Of a stretch of DNA of 64,000 bases, positions 19,711 to 28,490 are shown one piece after another. The position numbers were made by a program, and so were the translations under genes. How positions within the stretch are numbered: the stretch's first letter is position 1; each line of letters starts with the position of its first letter. Below the pieces are notes generated by a model. That model did not search any database and was not told the DNA's origin. It saw nothing but the letters and a program-made list of their open reading frames with translations. Source of the stretch: PALSA-1196 sp036833805 (GTDB lineage: Bacteria > Pseudomonadota > Gammaproteobacteria > Steroidobacterales > Steroidobacteraceae); the NCBI GenBank assembly GCA_036833805.1, contig DAITPA010000002.1:20427-84426 (forward strand), given 5' to 3'.

Positions 19711-20765
19711 CGCAGAAGCACCCTAAAGAGATCCCAGGTGTCCTCGGCGAGGACATTCGGCAGCTTCGCCGCCGTCGTCCCGACGGCGGCCTTTGCAAGC
19801 ACATCGCCTTCGACGATCGCAATCGACTCCGGCGTCGGCACCGTATCGCTCGTGTTGCGGTAGCGCACGATCTTCTTCAAGCGCTCGCCGCGATCGCGCA
19901 CTTCCTGCGCAATGTTGGTGCGCACGGAAATGCGCTGGCTCGCGCGCTCAATCTCCACCATCAGCGCTTCGCATTCGGCGCGCGTGCCGTATTCGTCGGT
20001 GATCTCACGATGCGCAGTCGCTTCGCGGGCGCGCGCCACGAGAGAGGTCTTGATGAGGCGCAGACACAGCACTTCCGCGTAGGCGATCGCCGTTATGTTG
20101 ATCACGCGCCGCGCCTCGACCGACAGTCCCGGAAACTCCGGCTGCGGTTCCTGCTCGAGCTCCGCCGCGACCGCGCGCGCCGCGTCCATTGCAATGTCTG
20201 CGTTGCGCGCCGCGACGCGGGCCGCGTCGCGCTCGTGGCCGAGCCTGCGGCGCTTGAAATAATGCCAAAATTTTGCCAGCCGGGCGTAGGCCGCATTCAA
20301 ATCGGACACCTGACCGCGCGCCAAAGCTGCGCTCGTCTGCGCGGCGTTCAAACGCGTCTCGACTTCCTGGCGGCGCGCGAACTGGCGGCGGTTGTGCTCG
20401 GCCAAGTGCGCGCGGCGTTCACGCTCTTCGAGCTGGCGTGCAAGTTCGGCTACATACTGCTCAATGAGCTCGCGCCCGAGCTGCCACAGGCGGCGCAGCT
20501 GATAGAACACGAGTGCCGGAAAGCCGCTCTCCGAAACTCCGAGCCGCGCTTCGAGCACACCCAGCATCTCCTGGGTGCGCAGCGTTGCGCCTTCCTGCTG
20601 TTTAATGCGATCTTTGAGACGATAGATCTCGTCCTGCAGCGCAGCGTAGGATTTCTTGAGCTCGGCGCGATTGCGAAACAACGCGAGCACGCGCCCATCC
20701 TCCGGATCCTCGGAGTCGAGACGAACGTTGAGCTTCAATCGCCCAAGCTGTCGCAATGCCTTCAT
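19707..20765 (-). CDS. Coiled-coil protein of unknown function
   Basis: A 352-residue soluble protein starting MKALRQLGRLKLNV. Residues 30-75 and 105-200 are rich in charged heptad-like sequence and probably form coiled coils; the C-terminal part (IAYAEVLCLRLIKTSLVARAR) looks helical. No family recognised. Its stop overlaps the prc stop on the other strand. It is followed by no gene on its own strand and preceded by the DUF1249 gene 30 nt upstream, so the two may form a transcription unit. Confidence 0.7.
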   Translation of the reverse strand: MKALRQLGRLKLNVRLDSEDPEDGRVLALFRNRAELKKSYAALQDEIYRLKDRIKQQEGATLRTQEMLGVLEARLGVSESGFPALVFYQLRRLWQLGRELIEQYVAELARQLEERERRAHLAEHNRRQFARRQEVETRLNAAQTSAALARGQVSDLNAAYARLAKFWHYFKRRRLGHERDAARVAARNADIAMDAARAVAAELEQEPQPEFPGLSVEARRVINITAIAYAEVLCLRLIKTSLVARAREATAHREITDEYGTRAECEALMVEIERASQRISVRTNIAQEVRDRGERLKKIVRYRNTSDTVPTPESIAIVEGDVLAKAAVGTTAAKLPNVLAEDTWDLFRVLLR

Positions 20766-20795
20766 GAGAAATGCGGTGGCCACCGCTTGCGCGCC

Positions 20796-21272
20796 TCACG
20801 TGCGCGGAACAATCCCCGAGCCCGCGCAAAAGCGGTGGCCGCGCTCCACACAATATTCCAGCCACTTATTTAGCATCAGATTGCGCGCCCAGCGCTGATC
20901 CAGTTCACGCTCCGCGCGGCTGCGCAGGGCTTTTAGGACCGGGTGCGGATGCGTGGCCGCCCAGGCCTGTGCCTCGACGAGACGCGCGTCGTGGTAAATG
21001 CGGATGCGCATGTCCGGGTACTCAAGCGGCTCGGAGGGATGCGACAGAAGATAGGTCAAACTGAGCGTAGTGGTGTACGGGCAGCGCTCGGTGACATTGA
21101 GAACGAGGTCACAGTCTTCTGCCAGGCTTGAACGATAACGGCCGTCAAGCGCTGCAAGCTTGCCGGCGAGCCAACCGAAGCGAATATAGTTGCTCTCGTA
21201 CAGGCCCATCAACGCAACGAAGCTGCGCGGGCGCGCGCGCCAGGAAACGAGGGTGAGCGTATCGTTGAACAT
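20796..21272 (-). CDS. DUF1249 (YqiB-like) family protein
   Basis: A 158-residue protein with the family features LVLNVTERCPYTTTLSLTYL and DMRIRIYHDARLVEAQAW, near-identical to the signature of the DUF1249/YqiB family. In enterobacteria the gene sits between nudF and cpdA; here those neighbours are absent. The ATG at 21272 gives MFNDTLTLVSWRARPRSFVALM, the expected family start. Molecular function unknown. Confidence 0.85.
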   Translation of the reverse strand: MFNDTLTLVSWRARPRSFVALMGLYESNYIRFGWLAGKLAALDGRYRSSLAEDCDLVLNVTERCPYTTTLSLTYLLSHPSEPLEYPDMRIRIYHDARLVEAQAWAATHPHPVLKALRSRAERELDQRWARNLMLNKWLEYCVERGHRFCAGSGIVPRT

Positions 21273-21342
21273 GCACCCGACTATATCGCAGCGCGCAGTC
21301 GGCGCAAGCCTCGAAAACGGGGATTTTTCGCACTTCGATAGT

Positions 21343-22164
21343 TTAGGGTCGCAGACGCCGCTCGATGCCGGTATTATTGAGAATGCGACTCGCGAGCTCC
21401 TCGATCGAGCACTCCGTGGTATCGAGTGACGGAATCGCGTAACGCGCAAACAGCGCCTCGGCCGCGCGAATCTCATATTGGACTTGCTGCCGCGATGCAT
21501 AGCGGCTCTCCGGCCGGCGCTCGCCGCGGATCTGCTGCAGACGCTCCGCCTTGATCGTCAGCGCATAGAGCTTCTGCCGGTAAGCATTGACGCGCGGCGG
21601 CAGCGTGCCCGCCTCCAAATCATCCTCCGTGAGCGGATAATTTGCCGTGTAAATGCCATATTGCAGGGCCATGTACAGGCACGTCGGCGTCTTGCCCGAG
21701 CGCGACACTCCGAGCAATATCACATCTGCGCGCGCATAATCGGCGCCGTTGCCATCATCGTGCGTGAGCGCGAAGTTGGTGGCATTGATGCGCGTCGTGT
21801 AAGTTGCAAGGTCCGCCATGCCGTGGGCGCGGCCGGCGCGGTGTGTCGAGCGCGTGGCAAGTTCGTCCTCGAGGGGGCCAACGAAGGCTGCAAAGAAATC
21901 GAGGAACAGTGCGCGACTTCTGAGCACAATGTCGCGCAGATCATCCTGCACGAGCGTACTGAAGACGATGGGGCGCACGCCCTCCTCGTCCGCCGCGCGA
22001 TTGATGCGGCGAACCGCTTCCTCTGCCTTGTCAACGCTCGACACAAATGGCAAAGTCACTGCCCGAAATTCTAGGCCCTCGAACTGCGTTAAGAGACTGT
22101 GGCCCATCGTCTCTGCGGTTACGCCCGTCTGGTCCGATACGAAAAACACCGTTCGGCGGCTCAT
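21343..22164 (-). CDS. ppsR: PEP synthase regulatory protein (kinase/pyrophosphorylase, DUF299)
   Basis: Bifunctional regulator that inactivates PEP synthase by ADP-dependent threonine phosphorylation and reactivates it by Pi-dependent dephosphorylation. The 273-residue product begins MSRRTVFFVSDQTGVTAETMGHSLL and has the P-loop GVSRSGKT at 152-159. The ATG at 22164 is preferred over a TTG at 22173 because AGGA is suitably spaced only for the ATG. It is divergent from its target ppsA across 53 nt. Confidence 0.95.
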   Translation of the reverse strand: MSRRTVFFVSDQTGVTAETMGHSLLTQFEGLEFRAVTLPFVSSVDKAEEAVRRINRAADEEGVRPIVFSTLVQDDLRDIVLRSRALFLDFFAAFVGPLEDELATRSTHRAGRAHGMADLATYTTRINATNFALTHDDGNGADYARADVILLGVSRSGKTPTCLYMALQYGIYTANYPLTEDDLEAGTLPPRVNAYRQKLYALTIKAERLQQIRGERRPESRYASRQQVQYEIRAAEALFARYAIPSLDTTECSIEELASRILNNTGIERRLRP

Positions 22165-22217
22165 GGTTTGCAAGTCCTAAAGATGGCGCGTGAAAGCGCG
22201 GTATTTGAGGAATTCAA

Positions 22218-24611
22218 TTGAACGCCTACGTCATTCCCTTCGAAGAGCTAACGATGCGCGACGTCGAGATCGTCGGCGGCAAGAACGCATCCCTCGGAGA
22301 GATGATAGGCCAACTGTCGACGCTCGGCGTGCACGTGCCGGGGGGCTTTGCAACCACCGCGCAGGCTTTTCGCGATTTTCTTGTGCAGGGCGGACTTGCC
22401 GCGCGCATCACTAAAGAGCTCTCCCATCTTGACGTTGCGGACGTCACCAAGCTTGCCGCGACCGGCGTCGAAATCAGAAACGCAATCATGGCAACGCCGT
22501 TCCCTGCCGCGCTCGAGAAGGCGGTGTTGGCCGCGTTTGAGCGCATGCGCGCTGGCGAGGAGATCGCGGTCGCGGTGCGCTCCTCCGCCACGGCCGAGGA
22601 TCTGCCCGAGGCGTCGTTCGCCGGCCAGCAAGAGACATTCCTCAACGTGCGCGGCGGCGCTGACGTGCTCGCCACAATGCACAAGGTGTTCGCCTCACTC
22701 TTCAATGATCGCGCCATCGCCTATCGGGTACACCAGGGCTTTGATCATGCGGCGGTCGCCCTCTCGGCCGGCGTACAGCACATGGTGCGAAGCGACTTGG
22801 GCGCGGCCGGCGTCATGTTCACGCTCGATACGGATTCGGGCTTTCGCGACGCGGTCTTCATCACGGCATCTTACGGCTTGGGCGAGACCGTCGTACAAGG
22901 CGCGGTGAATCCGGACGAGTTTTATGTTTACAAGCCGGCGCTGCGCGCCGGCAAACACGCCATCATCCGCAAGAATCTCGGCGGCAAAGCTATCAAGATG
23001 ATCTACGCGCCAAGCGGCGCGGAGCGAGTTGCAACTGTGAACGTGCCGGTTGCTGAGCGCGCGCGCTTCTCGCTCGCAGACGAGGACATCCTGACCCTGG
23101 CGCGTCAGGCGCTTGTCATCGAGGAGCACTACGGGCGCCCCATGGACATCGAATGGGGCAAGGATGGCGCGAGCGGCGAGATCTTCATTCTGCAGGCGCG
23201 CCCGGAAACCGTACAGAGCCGAAGCGGCCGCACGATTCAGCGCTTCTCGCTGAAACGCCGCTCGACGATTCTCGCCACCGGCCGCAGCATCGGCCAGAGA
23301 ATCGGCGCTGGGCCTGCGCGCGTGGTGCGCAGCGCGGCTGAAATGGCGCGCGTGCAGACGGGCGATGTACTGGTGGCCGACATGACCGATCCTGATTGGG
23401 AGCCGGTCATGAAGAGGGCTTCTGCCATCGTCACCAATCGCGGCGGGCGCACTTGTCATGCCGCCATTATCGCGCGCGAGCTTGGGGTTGCGGCGGTGGT
23501 CGGCTGCGGGGATGCGACCGAGCGCGTTCGCGAGAGCCAGGAAGTCACTGTCTCCTGCGCCGAGGGCGAAACCGGCTACGTGTACGAGGGCCTCTTGGAT
23601 TTCGAGCGCAAGCAGATCGAGCTTGACACGCTGCCAAAAATTCCCGTCAAGATCATGATGAACGTCGGCAATCCCGACCGCGCATTTGGCTTCGCGGGCA
23701 TTCCGCACCGCGGCGTGGGACTTGCGCGCCTCGAATTCATCATCAACCGCATGATTGGCGTGCACCCGCGTGCACTCCTTGAATTTGATCGCCTCGACGG
23801 CGAGCTGCAGGAACAGATCCGTGTGCAGATGGCGGGGTACTCAGACCCGGTCGGCTTTTACGTTGAGAAGCTTGCCGAGGGCATCGCGCAAATCGCCGCG
23901 GCGTTTGCTCCGCAGCCCGTGATCGTGCGCCTGTCGGATTTCAAATCCAACGAATACGCCAATCTCATCGGCGGGCGCGCCTATGAGCCGACCGAGGAGA
24001 ACCCGATGCTGGGCTTTCGCGGCGCGGTGCGCTACGTGGATGAGGCCTTCAGACCCTGCTTCGAGCTTGAATGCCGCGCCCTGCTGCGCGTGCGTGAGGA
24101 CATGGGACTCACGAACGTGCAGGTCATGGTGCCGTTCGTGCGCACAGTCAAGGAGGCGCGTCAGGTCACGCAGCTACTGGCGGCGAATGGCCTTGCCCGC
24201 GGCGTCAATAATCTGAAGATCATCATGATGTGCGAACTGCCGACGAATGCGCTGCTCGCCGATGAGTATCTGGAATATTTCGACGGCATGTCGATCGGCT
24301 CGAACGACATGACGCAATTAACTCTCGGCCTTGATCGCGACTCCTCCATCCTCGCGAAGCTCTTCGACGAGCGGGACCCCGCGGTGAAGGCGCTGCTTAA
24401 GATGGCGATCGCCAGCTGCAAGCGCCTTGGCAAATACGTCGGCATCTGCGGCCAGGGCCCCTCCGACCATCCGGAGCTTGCCCGCTGGCTCGTCGAGCAG
24501 GGAATCGACAGTCTGTCCTTAAATCCGGACTCGGTGGTTGAAACCTGGATGTTCCTCGCAACGCCTGCGAACACTGCGCCTCACACGCCGGATCAACCGC
24601 CGCCGCTGTAA
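22218..24611 (+). CDS. ppsA: Phosphoenolpyruvate synthase
   Basis: Converts pyruvate and ATP to PEP, AMP and phosphate for gluconeogenesis. The 797 residues comprise the N-terminal ATP-grasp domain (GGKNASLGEM, SSATAEDLPEASFAGQQETFLN), the central phosphohistidine domain with His414 in GGRTCHAAIIARE, and the C-terminal PEP/pyruvate-binding TIM barrel with CGQGPSDHPE. The start is a TTG with GAGGA 6 nt upstream. The gene's last 19 nt overlap the 3' end of orn on the opposite strand. Confidence 0.97.
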   Translation: MNAYVIPFEELTMRDVEIVGGKNASLGEMIGQLSTLGVHVPGGFATTAQAFRDFLVQGGLAARITKELSHLDVADVTKLAATGVEIRNAIMATPFPAALEKAVLAAFERMRAGEEIAVAVRSSATAEDLPEASFAGQQETFLNVRGGADVLATMHKVFASLFNDRAIAYRVHQGFDHAAVALSAGVQHMVRSDLGAAGVMFTLDTDSGFRDAVFITASYGLGETVVQGAVNPDEFYVYKPALRAGKHAIIRKNLGGKAIKMIYAPSGAERVATVNVPVAERARFSLADEDILTLARQALVIEEHYGRPMDIEWGKDGASGEIFILQARPETVQSRSGRTIQRFSLKRRSTILATGRSIGQRIGAGPARVVRSAAEMARVQTGDVLVADMTDPDWEPVMKRASAIVTNRGGRTCHAAIIARELGVAAVVGCGDATERVRESQEVTVSCAEGETGYVYEGLLDFERKQIELDTLPKIPVKIMMNVGNPDRAFGFAGIPHRGVGLARLEFIINRMIGVHPRALLEFDRLDGELQEQIRVQMAGYSDPVGFYVEKLAEGIAQIAAAFAPQPVIVRLSDFKSNEYANLIGGRAYEPTEENPMLGFRGAVRYVDEAFRPCFELECRALLRVREDMGLTNVQVMVPFVRTVKEARQVTQLLAANGLARGVNNLKIIMMCELPTNALLADEYLEYFDGMSIGSNDMTQLTLGLDRDSSILAKLFDERDPAVKALLKMAIASCKRLGKYVGICGQGPSDHPELARWLVEQGIDSLSLNPDSVVETWMFLATPANTAPHTPDQPPPL

Positions 24612-25153
24612 GCGGCAGCGAAGAGCTGCACGCGGTAGTATTTCAATTCGCGGATCGATTCGTGGATGTCCGCCTGGGCCAGGTGCGCCCCTGCCTTTAC
24701 AAAACCCTCGGCGACGCCCGGCGCCCAGCGGCGCGCGAGCTCCTTCAAAGTGCTGACGTCAAGATTGCGATAGTGGAAGAAGCGCTCAAGGGCCGGCATC
24801 TGCCGCGCAAGAAAACGCCGATCCTGGCAGATGCTGTTGCCGCACATTGGGGATGCGCCCGGCAGCAGCCACGGCTCCAAAAACTCCAGCGTGCGCGCCT
24901 CGGCGACGGCTGCCGCTATTGAGCTTGCGCGCACGCGCGCGAGAAGCCCCGAGGAGCCGTGCTGCTTCTGGTTCCAGTCGTCCATGCCTGCGAGCACGCT
25001 GTCCGGCTGATAGAGCGCCACGACCGGCCCGTCGGCGAGAATATTCAATTCCTTATCCGTAACCGTGGTTGCGATCTCAATGATGGAGTCGCTGTCGGTG
25101 TTAAGACCTGTCATCTCAAGGTCGATCCAGATCAAGTTGTCGCTCTTTGACAT
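24593..25153 (-). CDS. orn: Oligoribonuclease
   Basis: DEDDh 3'-5' exonuclease that degrades di- and short oligoribonucleotides. It starts MSKSDNLIWIDLEMTGL with catalytic Asp11 and Glu13. It continues with CGNSICQDRRFLARQMP and ends with the DIHESIRELKYYR segment. The 186-residue length is normal. It is convergent with ppsA and overlaps it by 19 nt. The start is 12 nt beyond the recR stop on the same strand. Confidence 0.96.
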   Translation of the reverse strand: MSKSDNLIWIDLEMTGLNTDSDSIIEIATTVTDKELNILADGPVVALYQPDSVLAGMDDWNQKQHGSSGLLARVRASSIAAAVAEARTLEFLEPWLLPGASPMCGNSICQDRRFLARQMPALERFFHYRNLDVSTLKELARRWAPGVAEGFVKAGAHLAQADIHESIRELKYYRVQLFAAAYSGGG

Positions 25154-25165
25154 GCGCGCGTTCCG

Positions 25166-25765
25166 TCAGCTCAATGCACGCCGCCCGGAGAGCGCGTGCG
25201 CCAGAGTCCCGCCGTCGACGTATTCAAGCTCGCCGCCCATGGGCACGCCGTGCGCGATACGGCTCGCGCGCACACCAAGCCCGCTTGCAACCTCGCTTAG
25301 GAAATGCGCCGTCGCCTCGCCTTCGACCGTCGGATTGGTCGCAAGGATGAGCTCGCGCACCACGCCCTCGGCAAGAATGGCCATCAGTTCACGCACACCG
25401 AGCTCATCCGGCCCGATGCGATCAAGCGGCGACAGATGTCCCATCAGCACGAAATAGCGGCCGCGGAAGCTGCCCGACTGCTCAATCGCGACCACGTCCG
25501 ACGGCGACTCGACGACGCACAGGAGAGTTACGTCGCGCTCGGCTGAGGAGCAGATCGCGCAGTGCTCATCCTCCGTCAACATGCGGCAGCGCCCGCAGCG
25601 CACGACTGTTTCGAGGGCATCCGTCAGGGCGGCCGCCAATGCAGCAGCGCCGCTGCGGCCATCCTGCAGGAGATAGAAGGCCATGCGCTGCGCGGTCTTG
25701 GGTCCCACACCCGGCAGCGCACGCAGCGAGTCAATGAGCCGGGTCAGCTTCGGCGAGTGCTTCAT
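25166..25765 (-). CDS. recR: Recombination protein RecR
   Basis: RecFOR mediator subunit that helps load RecA on gapped DNA. An N-terminal helix-hairpin-helix (RALPGVGPKTAQRMAF) is followed by a zinc finger with Cys57, Cys60, Cys69 and Cys72, and then a Toprim domain (LLCVVESPSDVVAIE). The 199-residue length is normal. It follows ybaB by 1 nt, giving the conserved dnaX-ybaB-recR order. Confidence 0.97.
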   Translation of the reverse strand: MKHSPKLTRLIDSLRALPGVGPKTAQRMAFYLLQDGRSGAAALAAALTDALETVVRCGRCRMLTEDEHCAICSSAERDVTLLCVVESPSDVVAIEQSGSFRGRYFVLMGHLSPLDRIGPDELGVRELMAILAEGVVRELILATNPTVEGEATAHFLSEVASGLGVRASRIAHGVPMGGELEYVDGGTLAHALSGRRALS

Positions 25766-25766
25766 G

Positions 25767-26090
25767 TCAAAAAGGCAGCTTCATCCCCGGCGGCAGCTGC
25801 ATGCCCGCCATGGCGCCGGCCATCTTCTCCTGCGTAGCGGTTTCCACCCGATGCACGGCATCGTTGACGGCGGCGGCAATGAGATCTTCGAGCAGCTCAC
25901 GGTCATCGCTGGCGATCGCGGGCTCAATCTGCACGCGCTTGACTTCATGGCGTCCGCTCATCGTGACTTTCACCATGCCGCCGCCCGCCTCGCCCGTGAC
26001 CTCGATGCTTGCGACCTGTGCCTGCGCCTTCTCGACGTTCTCCTTGATCTGCTGTGCCTGCTTGATGAAATTGCCCATATTGCCCTTCAT
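25767..26090 (-). CDS. ybaB: YbaB/EbfC nucleoid-associated protein
   Basis: Small dimeric DNA-binding protein of 107 residues starting MKGNMGNFIKQAQQIKEN. The family segments VEVTGEAGGGMVKVTMSGRHEVKRV (here IEVTGEAGG...) and LLEDLIAAAVNDA are present. The start at 26090 gives the usual length; a second Met at codon 5 is possible. It is between dnaX (19 nt upstream) and recR, the usual operon. Confidence 0.95.
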   Translation of the reverse strand: MKGNMGNFIKQAQQIKENVEKAQAQVASIEVTGEAGGGMVKVTMSGRHEVKRVQIEPAIASDDRELLEDLIAAAVNDAVHRVETATQEKMAGAMAGMQLPPGMKLPF

Positions 26091-26109
26091 GTACGCACGC
26101 TCCTCATTG

Positions 26110-27705
26110 TCATTTGATGGGACGAACCGAATCCGGCAACAGCGTCGCACCAAAGCGTTCGCGCAGCGCTTGCACTCCCGGATCGCTCTCGAGCGCCTGG
26201 CGCGCCGCATCGAGCTGCGCCAGCGATGCGCGCTCATCCTCGCGTACCGGCGATACCGCATCGCTTGCGAGCGACTCGAACTCAAGACGCAGCGGCTCGC
26301 CAAAATGGCGTGACAGCGCCTGCGTGAGCTTTTCGACCTGCACTGGGGTGCGCACGAAGGGCCGCTCCGGATCAAGCGCCAGACGCACGACGCCCGCCTG
26401 CCGGCCGAGCAGCACGCAGTGGCTCGCCAGCTGGCGCGCCGCGCCCGATAGATCGAGCTCATTCACGATTGCGTTCCAGGAGGACCCCGCCGCGCTCGCC
26501 GGCGGAGGATTTTCGCGTGCGCGCTCCGCTGCGATCGCGCGCGGTGCGGTGCGTTGATTCGCGGCGGCGGGCGCCGCCGGCTGCTGCTCGCTCTTGGCTT
26601 CGCGGGCCTCGCCTTGCTCCGCCACCGGCCTAAACGCCAACATGCGCAGGAGCGTCATTTCAAAACCGGTGCGCGGATCGGGCGCCAGCGCAAGATCACG
26701 CCGCCCGAGAATCGCGGTCTGGTAGAAGAGCTGCACATCCTCGCGCGACATGCTCTGCGCCAAGCGCAGCAGGAGCTCCGGTGCAAAGAGCTCATCGCCT
26801 GCAAAGTCGGCGATCGACTGCTTCAAGGCAATGCGCGCCAACAGCGCCGCGAGCTCATCGAGCACCTGCGCATAGTCGGGCGCCCACTCGTCAAGGGCGC
26901 GCGCCGCATGCATGAGCGCGGCAGCATCAAGGGACGCCAAATGCTCGGCGAGCCGCACCACATGATCACGCGCGATCGTCCCCAGCATGGCGCGCGCCTC
27001 GACCTCGCCGACCCGTCCGCCGCCGAAGGCGATGAGCTGATCGAGGAGTGACAGTCCGTCGCGCACGCTGCCATCGGCGGCCTGCGCGACAAGGCGCACT
27101 CCGGCAGGCTCAAACTCGATGCCTTCGGCTTCGAGAATGTGACGGATGCGCTGCGCGATCAATGACACCGGCAAGCGCTTCAGATTGAACTGCAGGCAGC
27201 GCGACAGTACGGTGACCGGCAGCTTCTGCGGATCGGTCGTGGCGAGCAGAAATTTCACATGCGGCGGCGGTTCCTCCAGGGTCTTGAGGAGCGCGTTGAA
27301 CGAGTGTGGTGAGAGCATGTGCACCTCGTCGATGAGATACACCTTGTAGCGCCCGCGGGTCGGCGCGTACTGCACGTTGTCTAAGAGCTCGCGGGTGTCA
27401 TCAACTTTGGTGCGCGAGGCCGCGTCGACCTCGAGGAGATCAACAAAACGCCCAGCGTCAATCTCGCGGCAGGCCGCGCACTCTCCGCAGGGCTCGGCAG
27501 TCACGCCCGTCTCGCAGTTCAGACACTTCGCAAGAATCCGTGCGATGGTCGTCTTGCCGACGCCACGCGTGCCAGTAAACAAAAACGCGTGATGCACGCG
27601 GCCGCTCGTCAACGAGTTGATGAGCGCGCGCAACACGTGCTCCTGCCCCACGAGTTCGGAGAATCGTTTCGGGCGCCATTTGCGCGCCAATGCCATATAG
27701 CTCAT
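26110..27705 (-). CDS. dnaX: DNA polymerase III subunits gamma/tau
   Basis: Clamp-loader ATPase. Walker A GTRGVGKT is at 45-52, the zinc module has Cys64, Cys73, Cys76 and Cys79, and DEVHML and the SRC sensor motif LSRCLQFNLKRL follow. The C-terminal region after residue 370 is low-complexity and then tau-like, giving a 531-residue protein, shorter than E. coli tau (643). I did not identify the A-rich slippery site used in E. coli to make gamma, so whether a short form is made is open. Confidence 0.96.
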   Translation of the reverse strand: MSYMALARKWRPKRFSELVGQEHVLRALINSLTSGRVHHAFLFTGTRGVGKTTIARILAKCLNCETGVTAEPCGECAACREIDAGRFVDLLEVDAASRTKVDDTRELLDNVQYAPTRGRYKVYLIDEVHMLSPHSFNALLKTLEEPPPHVKFLLATTDPQKLPVTVLSRCLQFNLKRLPVSLIAQRIRHILEAEGIEFEPAGVRLVAQAADGSVRDGLSLLDQLIAFGGGRVGEVEARAMLGTIARDHVVRLAEHLASLDAAALMHAARALDEWAPDYAQVLDELAALLARIALKQSIADFAGDELFAPELLLRLAQSMSREDVQLFYQTAILGRRDLALAPDPRTGFEMTLLRMLAFRPVAEQGEAREAKSEQQPAAPAAANQRTAPRAIAAERARENPPPASAAGSSWNAIVNELDLSGAARQLASHCVLLGRQAGVVRLALDPERPFVRTPVQVEKLTQALSRHFGEPLRLEFESLASDAVSPVREDERASLAQLDAARQALESDPGVQALRERFGATLLPDSVRPIK

Positions 27706-27743
27706 TCGTCCGGTCGACGCTCTGCGCCGCTACTCCTTGCATG

Positions 27744-27763
27744 GGTTCGCGCCGACGCGAACC
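27744..27763 (-). other. Hairpin between the SRP RNA and dnaX
   Basis: GGTTCGCG and CGCGAACC form a perfect 8-bp stem with a 4-nt loop about 38 nt downstream of the SRP RNA 3' end and 39 nt before the dnaX start. No T tract follows in the dnaX direction, so a processing site or leader structure is as likely as a terminator. Confidence 0.4.
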
Positions 27764-27800
27764 TTTGTGAAATATCGCCCGCCGCGCCTTTAAGGGAGGC

Positions 27801-27907
27801 GGCCCGCACCAGCCGTGCCTCCGGCACCCGACATCGCCGCTGCCGCTGCTCCCTTCCGGGCCTGACGGGGTTCACGACTAGTCGTCGCGGAGAGACCGAT
27901 GCGAGCC
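27801..27907 (-). ncRNA. ffs: 4.5S signal recognition particle RNA
   Basis: Small SRP RNA, the partner of Ffh in targeting membrane proteins. The minus strand contains the conserved apical domain CAGGCCCGGAAGGGAGCAGC, with the GGAAG tetraloop region and AGCAG internal loop. The 5' end GGCTCGCATCGG pairs over 12 positions (some G-U) with the 3' CTGGTGCGGGCC. The 107-nt length and position just upstream of dnaX fit gammaproteobacterial ffs. Exact ends may be off by a few bases. Confidence 0.92.
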
Positions 27908-28453
27908 ACCATCGAACGACTGACGCTTCCCCCGTCAGCGCCGGAGCGGCCTGACATGGCGCAGAGAGTGGGACTGGGATTCGGACTCAGAGGAGTGACT
28001 TCCAGAATCAGTAAGTACTGAAGAATCGCGACCCGCCGCCCCTGCAAAGCCTCGCTGCCCCGTATTTGGCAGTAGATTCTCCAGCAGTCAATCTACTGCA
28101 GCATCACCACTTGGAATGCTATCACACAGTGGCTCGCACCCCGGGATGAGCAACGAAATCACGGGGCGGCGCCATTATTATGCATTCGCGCCAGGAGAGC
28201 TTCGCCTCTGCATAGCCCAGGCCACTTGCGGATTCATCCGCCAGCGCAGCGATGCATGCGGGACGCCGATCTGGATTGGCGCGAGCGAAACCTTTGCGCC
28301 GCAACCGATACGGCTCTGCGCCCGGAGGCGCGCGCGATCGCTGACGGCTTTCGTCCCCACCTGCACTTCTAGCTGCGCCAATTCTTCTGCAATCGGCGCG
28401 CTCCACGCATTCTCGTGCGGCACGCATAAGCAAAAGACTATAATCATCAATTC
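27908..28453. other. Intergenic region upstream of ffs and the ArsR operon
   Basis: About 545 nt between ffs (minus) and the ArsR gene (plus), with no recognisable gene. The only structure I can define is the inverted repeat at 28070-28100. Open frames crossing the region run antisense to ffs or arsR and have no family motifs. Confidence 0.5.
28070..28100. repeat. Perfect 10-bp inverted repeat
   Basis: GCAGTAGATT (28070-28079) and AATCTACTGC (28091-28100) are exact reverse complements around an 11-nt spacer. There is no T run on either side. It may be an operator or RNA hairpin of an unrecognised transcript; it is not close to either flanking gene start. Confidence 0.5.
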
Positions 28454-28484
28454 TGTTGACTATCAACATATATGTTGATATTAA
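28454..28484 (+). promoter_or_regulatory. Promoter with embedded palindromic operator of the ArsR/DUF899 operon
   Basis: The -35 TTGACT (28456-28461), a 17-nt spacer and the -10 TATTAA (28479-28484) flank a perfect 20-bp palindrome TATCAACATATATGTTGATA (28461-28480). A second inverted repeat, TGTTGA-CTA-TCAACA (28454-28468), overlaps it, giving three TGTTGA half sites. A repressor bound here would cover the whole promoter, as expected for ArsR-family autoregulation. The predicted transcript start falls at the ATG (28491). Confidence 0.7.
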
Positions 28485-28490
28485 TTGGTA

